Of a DNA stretch of 64,000 bases, positions 58,600-64,000 are shown one piece after another. A model generated the notes under the pieces. The model did no database searches, was not told the DNA's origin, and saw only the letters and a program-made list of their open reading frames with translations. Position 1 is the first letter of the stretch; each line of letters begins with the position of its first letter. Origin of the DNA: Kingdonia uniflora (Eukaryota > Streptophyta > Magnoliopsida > Ranunculales > Circaeasteraceae). Made by a program: the position numbers and the translations under genes. The DNA lies in NCBI GenBank assembly GCA_014058105.1, contig JACGCM010001976.1, positions 1,225,001 through 1,289,000 of the forward strand, read 5' to 3'.

Positions 58600-60247
58600 G
58601 CAGAGTTGATAGAGATGAAGAGGGCCAGCCTTAGAATCCATGGTGAAGGAGAGAAAGGAGTTTTATATCAATGTTTGTAAGGAACATGTTACCACCAATA
58701 ATTTAGTAACAACGACTCAAGTGAAGAGGTTGGTTAATGCGAGCGGCAAGTTTGTATTGCTGCTCGTGTGGCCGATTTAAGAGAGTCTATTGGCTAAGGT
58801 GTTGTCAACTTTGGTAATGTCTCCTAAGCAATAAACCGAAATAGAGAAGTTATAAGAGAAGTATAAAAACATGTTTCTGGGCATAAAAGGGATACCGCAC
58901 AAGAAGGATATGAAGAATGATATCACATTGGTGAATGGTGAACCGCTACCCAGCATTGGGTTGTATCAGACTTCTGTAATCGAGTCAGATAAAATTAAGA
59001 AATAGGTATAAGAGCTCATCGAGCAATGGGTTATTAATCTGACTTTCTCACCTTGTGGTTCACAGGTGCTATTGGTGCCGAAGAAGGATGGGTCACGAAG
59101 AATGTGTGTAGATTATCGGGCGTTGAACAAGATTACTATGAAGAATTGTTATCCGCTTCCACGGATTGACGAGCTTTTAGATTAGTTGCAAAAGGCTCAG
59201 TTTTTTACCAAGCTAGATCTTAAGTCAGGTTACCATCAAGTTAGAATCTAATAAGAAGATACATGGAAGACGTCTTTTAAGACTAAGCAAGAACTCTTCG
59301 AATGGTTGGTGATGCATTTTGGGTTATACAGCGCTCCAACAACATTTATGTGGTTGATATATGAGGAACTTCGTACTTTAATTGATAATTTCATGATTGT
59401 GTATTTAGATGATATCTTGATATATAGTTAAACATGAGAGAAGTACCTCATACATATACGTAAAGTATTGGAAGCGTTGAGATCACAACAACTCTTTCTA
59501 AATGGGAAGAAGTACAAGTTTGGGAAGAAGGAGCTCGTGTACTTGAGATTCATTCTTGATAGAGGTGAGCATACGGTAGATCCAGAAAAGGTCTCCGTTA
59601 TTACTGATTGGCCTAGACCCCATATAGTGATGGAAGTGAAAAGTTTTATGGGTTCTTATCAGTATTTAGAGAAGTTTATTCAGTATTTTTTACCAATTGT
59701 CGTACCATTGCATTCCTTGACAAAGACCGGTGTAAAGTTTGAGTGGGAAGATCACCATGAGAAGACCTTTCAATTACTGAAGTGGAAGATTACAGATGCA
59801 CCAGTGTTAGCGTTGTCGAATTTACAGCAGCCTTTTGAGGTCAAAATAGATGCGTCAGACTATGCATTTGGGGCAATTTTATTATAGGTTGGGAAGCCAT
59901 TGCCTACTATTTTGAGATGTTTACAGGAGCAGTACGCAACTATCCTACCTATGATAAGAAGTTCTACACATTATATTAATCAGTGAAACACTGGCGGAGT
60001 TACTTATTGGGGAAGGAGGTTGTGGTACATTCCGATCACAAACCATTATAGCTTTTATCTCAGTAGCTCAAGCTATAGCAAGCTCGCCATATGAAATGGA
60101 TATCGTACCTACATCAATTTACCTTGATTATCAAGTATAAGAAAGAAGTGGACAACAAAATAACTTATATGTTATCTCAACCCCCATTACAAACTATTTC
60201 CGCTTTGTTGGTAGCTATGTAGATATTGCCTATTGTTCCATCTGAAT
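58600..60247 (+). pseudogene. Gypsy element B, internal part (PR end to RNase H)
   Basis: Collinear with element A 46090-47715. RT has [17 protein letters not shown] (59083 on) and VYLDDILIYS (59400 on), and keeps the segment before it that A lost. RNase H has KIDASDYAFGAILL (59842 on). The linker is at 60190. The copy stops at TCTGAATAT (60247), where minus-strand Sirevirus gag begins. Frequent stops. No 5' LTR or Gag is present. Confidence 0.8.
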
Positions 60248-61432
60248 ATGTTTTGCCAAGTTTAACATACTTCACAAATGTCTGAGCATGCAAATATTCA
60301 AGATTAGGATCCTCAAACTCACTATTTTCATGATCGTTCTGACTTTCAGCATGGTTTTCTAGCTCAAATGGGTCAGAATAATCATTCCCAGAGTTTATTC
60401 TAGCAAGATACACACAATAGTTGTTATTTTCATTTTCTTGGGAATGATCATTATTAGCATCAAATTCATCATTCTTATCATCCCAAGTAACAGTAATATT
60501 TATAAACTTATTATTACTACCAGATTTTTTATTGGGCCAACTATGTGCATAGTAACCAAACTTATGACACTTATAACATTTAACTTGACTTAGGTTAGTG
60601 TCAGAGTTAGTTTGCTGGTTATTCAATTTAACTTTATCATCGGTTCGTGACTTATAATTAACTAATTACCCTTGTTTTTGAAATTAACATTTTTTCACAT
60701 GGTTTTAAACTGGTTGCTTATAGAGGCAATCTGTGAATCCATATCGGACCCATCATCATCATCTGAATCACATAAGTTGTCAGCTTTTTTGGTACCCTTA
60801 GATGACGAAGAGGTAGAGGAAGACTTAAAAACAACATTCTTATTCTTCTGAGGGTTTTCCATATGCATATCGAGTTCATATGTTTGCAACTTTTTAGCTA
60901 GTGTGTCTAGTTTTATTTTTTTAAGATCTTGAGCTTCCTCTATAACATCACGTCTGGATCTAAAGCTCTTGGGAAGAGACCTCAAGACTTTATGATTAAT
61001 TTGAACATCTGAGTAAGCTACACCTAATGTGGCACTAGTGTTAACAATGTTACTTAGACTCGGATAAAACTCATTAAAGGATTTATTATCATCCATTCGA
61101 ATATTCTCAAATTGTGAGGTTAACCTTTACAATTTGCTTTCCTTAACTGCATAATCACCTTCGTGAGTTTGAACTAATATGTCCCAAGCTTCTTTCGAAG
61201 TGGTATAAGCAGATATGTGTTGAAACTTACTTGGGCTCACAACCATAAAAATAGTGTTGTGACCTTTATTATTATAGCCAGCAGTTCCCTTTTCATCCTT
61301 AGACCATTGATTCATTGGCTTAAGGACCTCTTCAGCTCCATCACCCATTCCTTTCATCATGGTAGGGTGCGTCCATCTATCTTTGATCGCAATCCAGACA
61401 TCTTCTCTGAGTGATTGCAAGAATGCAACCAT
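60248..61432 (-). pseudogene. Truncated Sirevirus Gag, second element
   Basis: Minus strand, from about 61432 (MVAFLQSLREDVWIAIKD) to 60248, matching the Gag of the element at 31322 block by block (SKEAWDILVQTHEG, FNEFYPSLSNIVNTSA). The zinc knuckle is dead: CYKCHKFGYYAHSW has lost His and the last Cys. All of pol, the env-like region and the second LTR are missing, and the break joins directly to gypsy RNase H sequence. Confidence 0.8.
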
Positions 61433-61586
61433 TTAAACTTTCCAATAAAGATAGTTTTTACCATAAAAGAGGGGCGAACGATTTATTGGACCACCAAATC
61501 TTCCAGAATTCATTAATCTCAAATAATCGAGTTATGATCCACACTCAGGTTATTAAACCTCTGCGTGCAACCGCTCTGATACCAAT

Positions 61587-62401
61587 TAAAAATTTAAAAT
61601 AATTGAGATTAAACGATTATGAGTAATTTAGGCCAAAATTGAAAGGGCCTATAATCCTTAAACCTAATTGTCCAGTTCTAACCAAACTCAAGTTGATATG
61701 ATAAGCAATAAGGAATCAAAAACATAATAAGAAACAATTTTAACCCTATGGGAAACTTTTCTAAGGAGAAAAATAAACAAGTCACTGTCAAATCGTCCAA
61801 CAGCTAAAAATTTACTTTTGAAACAAAATTATAAGAATTCAATTACTTACAGACTCGATAAGCACATCTTGTGGCTACCTTTCTTCTAATTGAACTCCCC
61901 ATAATCAATTCTTCGTTCTCGCAACGCCCTTTATCTTCGCAACGCCTCGCTTCAATCACCTGTCAAAGTATCTAAGTTTGAAACTCATAAGTTTTTCAAT
62001 TTAAAATTAGATTTTATAAATCTTCAATTGATTTAATTTCAGTTTTACTTCGTATTGAATTGCTCGTTGAAATCTCTCCACTCTAAAATATCAAGCCCTA
62101 GAAAAAAAATTTAGAAGAGGTCAAAAATAAAAATAATAAAGAATGTCTTTTATCAAAAAATTGAGAACCCAAACTTTGTTCGAACATAAACTAATTTTCT
62201 TAAAAAAATCCCTTTTTTTGTCATTTTGAAAATACTTACGGCTTGAGTTTTTGAGCGAATAGGTACAAAGTAATATACCTGTTCAGTGTCAGTCCAGTTG
62301 TAGTCGCTCCACGTGCAGTCTCTGATGATGTATAACCACAAGATAGTACAGACACCTATTCTAGACACAAAATGAAGCAAACTTCAAATATGGATATTGC
62401 A
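61587..62401 (-). repeat. 5' LTR of the truncated Sirevirus
   Basis: About 815 bp. Minus strand, it starts TGCAATATCCATATTTGAAG and includes CTGTACTATCTTGTGGTTAT and the GACACTGAACAGGTAT donor-like site, as in the LTR at 41471. The primer-binding site TTGGTATCAGAGCGG follows on the minus strand (61585-61571) and is better preserved than in the complete copy. Confidence 0.85.
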
Positions 62402-63231
62402 CAAACAGAAGTAATTAATCGCACTTTGGTTTACTTATTATACGGATTTCATTCTAAGCATCCTAAAACTTGGGATGAGAGTTAACCGTATCTTCAGTTT
62501 ACTTTTAACTGGGCGATTCATGGTTATACTTTGAAGTTTCCATTTGAAGTTTGTCTTAGGTACTTACCTCAAAGACTCTTTGATATCACTTTTAGTCTTG
62601 GTGACAAGATGGTGTCCGGGAAGGAGGAAGAGAAATAAGTCAAAGCTCAGTATTTTATTGAGAAGATAAGCAAGGTTTATGGGGTAGTTAAAGTACAATT
62701 GAAGAAGACTCAAGCAAGAAGTATAAGGCTCGACACGATAATCATCAGGTTGAGTGTACTTTTCAAGAATGCGACCTAGTTTGGTTACATTTGGGTAAGG
62801 AACGACTAAAAGGGAGAAGGTAAGAAGCTCAAGCCTTTCTGTTATGGTTCATTTATGATACTCTAGAAGATTGGTGACAACGCATTCCAATTGGATTTTC
62901 TGCCATTAATGAGGATGTATTCGGTGTTTAACGCCGAGTATTTGAAGATGTTTAAATCGTCTATTTTAGATTAAGACTCTACAATCGACACTTGCCTACC
63001 GTCAGTTGATGACTTATGGATAAAAAGAGAAAATCCATTGTAGGAGGATGGTATTCTAGATAGGAAGGTTCATGCTATAAGAAGGGGATGTATCGAGTCA
63101 TTCAGAGTTGGGAAGAAAGGTCAACTAGCAAGCAAGTTGAAGTGGTACAATTGGGAAATGGGCACGGTCAATTTCCCTTATCTCTAGTTCTAGCCTGAGC
63201 AGGAGCTCAAGGCTCCTAAAAAGGGGAGCCA
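62402..63231 (+). pseudogene. Gypsy element B, integrase C-terminus to polypurine tract
   Basis: It resumes at the integrase motif QTEVINRTL, with KTWDE and the C-terminal ALQYFIEKI-like segment, then KIGDNAFQLDFLP (62870 on). The terminal LKWYNWEMGTVNFP (63145-63170) could be a diverged chromodomain-type tail. The last codons read GSHDPGGSR across the polypurine tract AAAAAGGGGAGCCA into the LTR. The first part of integrase is missing, lost with the Sirevirus 3' half. Confidence 0.75.
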
Positions 63232-63707
63232 TGATCCAGGAGGATCAAGATAGTAAACCCCTTGGATATGGACAAAAGGTAAAGTCTGCTCGAATAGACA
63301 TTTATTATATTCGAACATCGACTATTCTGCCTAGTCTATTCGAATAGATTTTTATGTCTATTTGAAGAAATTCTCTTCAGAATAGTCTATTCGAATAGAC
63401 TTTTGGGTCTATTCAAATATACTCAGTTTTGAGTGTTCTGTTCGAACAGAGGCACGACTTATTATTATTTTAGGTCATTTCAAGGATATTTTTGTCCTAT
63501 GTTGAAACTAGCAAACTTGTAACCTTTAATAGGGAAAGGCTAGGTAATATAAAAGGGATCCAGAGATACAGAGAGAGATCAAGATAGGAATCCATTGTAA
63601 TCAAAATTTAAGCAATTAAAACTCTTTTTGGGAAGCTTTACCCACCATTTTTATGTTCTTCACTTTAATTTCTTCGATTAGGTTAATCTCAATTCGATTG
63701 TGGATTA
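63232..63707 (+). repeat. 3' LTR of gypsy element B
   Basis: 476 bp, TGATCC...GGATTA. U3 has TTCGAA palindromes, including the perfect 18-mer AGTCTATTCGAATAGACT (63384-63401). TATA (TATAAAAGG) is at about 63549. It is clearly diverged from the LTR at 44063. Confidence 0.88.
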
Positions 63708-64000
63708 TACAAAGTTCCATGATTTGGGCCAACACAAGTGGCAGGAATAATTGAAAGATTAAACACTTAAGGGCGACCTTAGAGCCGACTACGTTTGATT
63801 TTGTTTTAGTTCAAACCCGTAGATAGAAATACCCGGGGGCGATATCGAAGCCTCATGAACTTTTTGAGTCGGTCAAACCTATGTATCATGTCAACAATTT
63901 GACCTAATAGATACTTGGAAGTGACCTCAAAGTTTTTCAAAGTTCATTTATGTGGGATCCCCACCAAAGGGAATTATTCGTTATGATCTAGCCAAATCAA
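63708..64000. other. Window end, no assignable features
   Basis: Sequence beyond the gypsy LTR with no open frame, repeat or motif that I can assign. Confidence 0.4.

Larger units (their letters stand above)
48812..58600 (+). mobile_element. Tat-like Ty3/gypsy element with antisense genes (incomplete)
   Basis: The left end is a putative LTR (48812-49376) followed by TGGTATGATAGC (49378-49389), a mutated initiator-Met primer-binding site. The sense strand then has Gag (49504-51117) and a protease/RT region ending abruptly at 52757. From 52681 to 57684 the minus strand carries spliced coding sequence. RNase H, integrase and a 3' LTR are missing. Gag type, RT motifs and antisense genes downstream of pol suggest the Tat lineage (Grande-like elements are known to carry antisense frames). 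The right border with gypsy B is approximate. Confidence 0.6.

Overview
This window is nuclear DNA from a flowering plant, most likely a eudicot. It is AT-rich, has plant-type short introns with GT-AG borders, and carries one NAC transcription factor gene. Most of the rest is transposable element sequence. I could not identify the species.

Layout: (1) 1-6600. Two copies of a small Tourist-like MITE, one cut by the window edge, lie upstream of a complete three-exon stress-type NAC gene (1104-2477). Its last intron, last exon and 3' flank (about 1862-4070) are tandemly duplicated at 4071-6579. The second copy keeps a splice acceptor and an in-frame but shortened exon 3. (2) 6661-23405. Three-plus diverged tandem copies of an unidentified 1.3-1.6 kb unit, possibly decayed minus-strand genes. 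The last copy is split by three insertions: a 650-bp foldback MITE, a young Ty1/copia element (11540-18274, TSD GAACC), and a MITE nest (18594-23151, TSD TTA). The nest itself contains a minus-strand non-autonomous Ty3/gypsy array of the form LTR-internal-LTR-internal-LTR. (3) 23406-31321. Promoter-like orphan DNA and an AT-rich tandem repeat, split by a degenerate minus-strand copia element (25529-31132, TSD GTTGG). (4) 31322-42417. An old 11-kb Sirevirus-type copia element with gag, pol and a long 3' region holding an env-like frame. (5) 44063-63707. A mosaic: the 5' part of a gypsy element; a Tat-like gypsy element whose distal part is an antisense, intron-containing coiled-coil gene; a second gypsy element with the same pol type; and a truncated minus-strand Sirevirus lodged in it.

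The only gene likely to serve the plant is the NAC gene, which has an ABRE/G-box just upstream of its TATA box. The elements are at different stages of decay. The copia element at 11540 has near-identical LTRs and only two coding lesions, while the others carry many stops, often at Trp, Gln or Arg codons as expected from deamination of methylated cytosine.

The most unusual observation is a cluster of perfect palindromes centred on TTCGAA. They recur in the LTRs of copia, Sirevirus and gypsy elements that are otherwise unrelated, and in the elements whose TATA box I could place they lie in U3, upstream of it. Other points of interest are the possible alternative NAC terminal exon, the self-deleted gypsy mini-polyprotein with a duplicated polypurine tract, and the spliced antisense gene in the Tat-like element.
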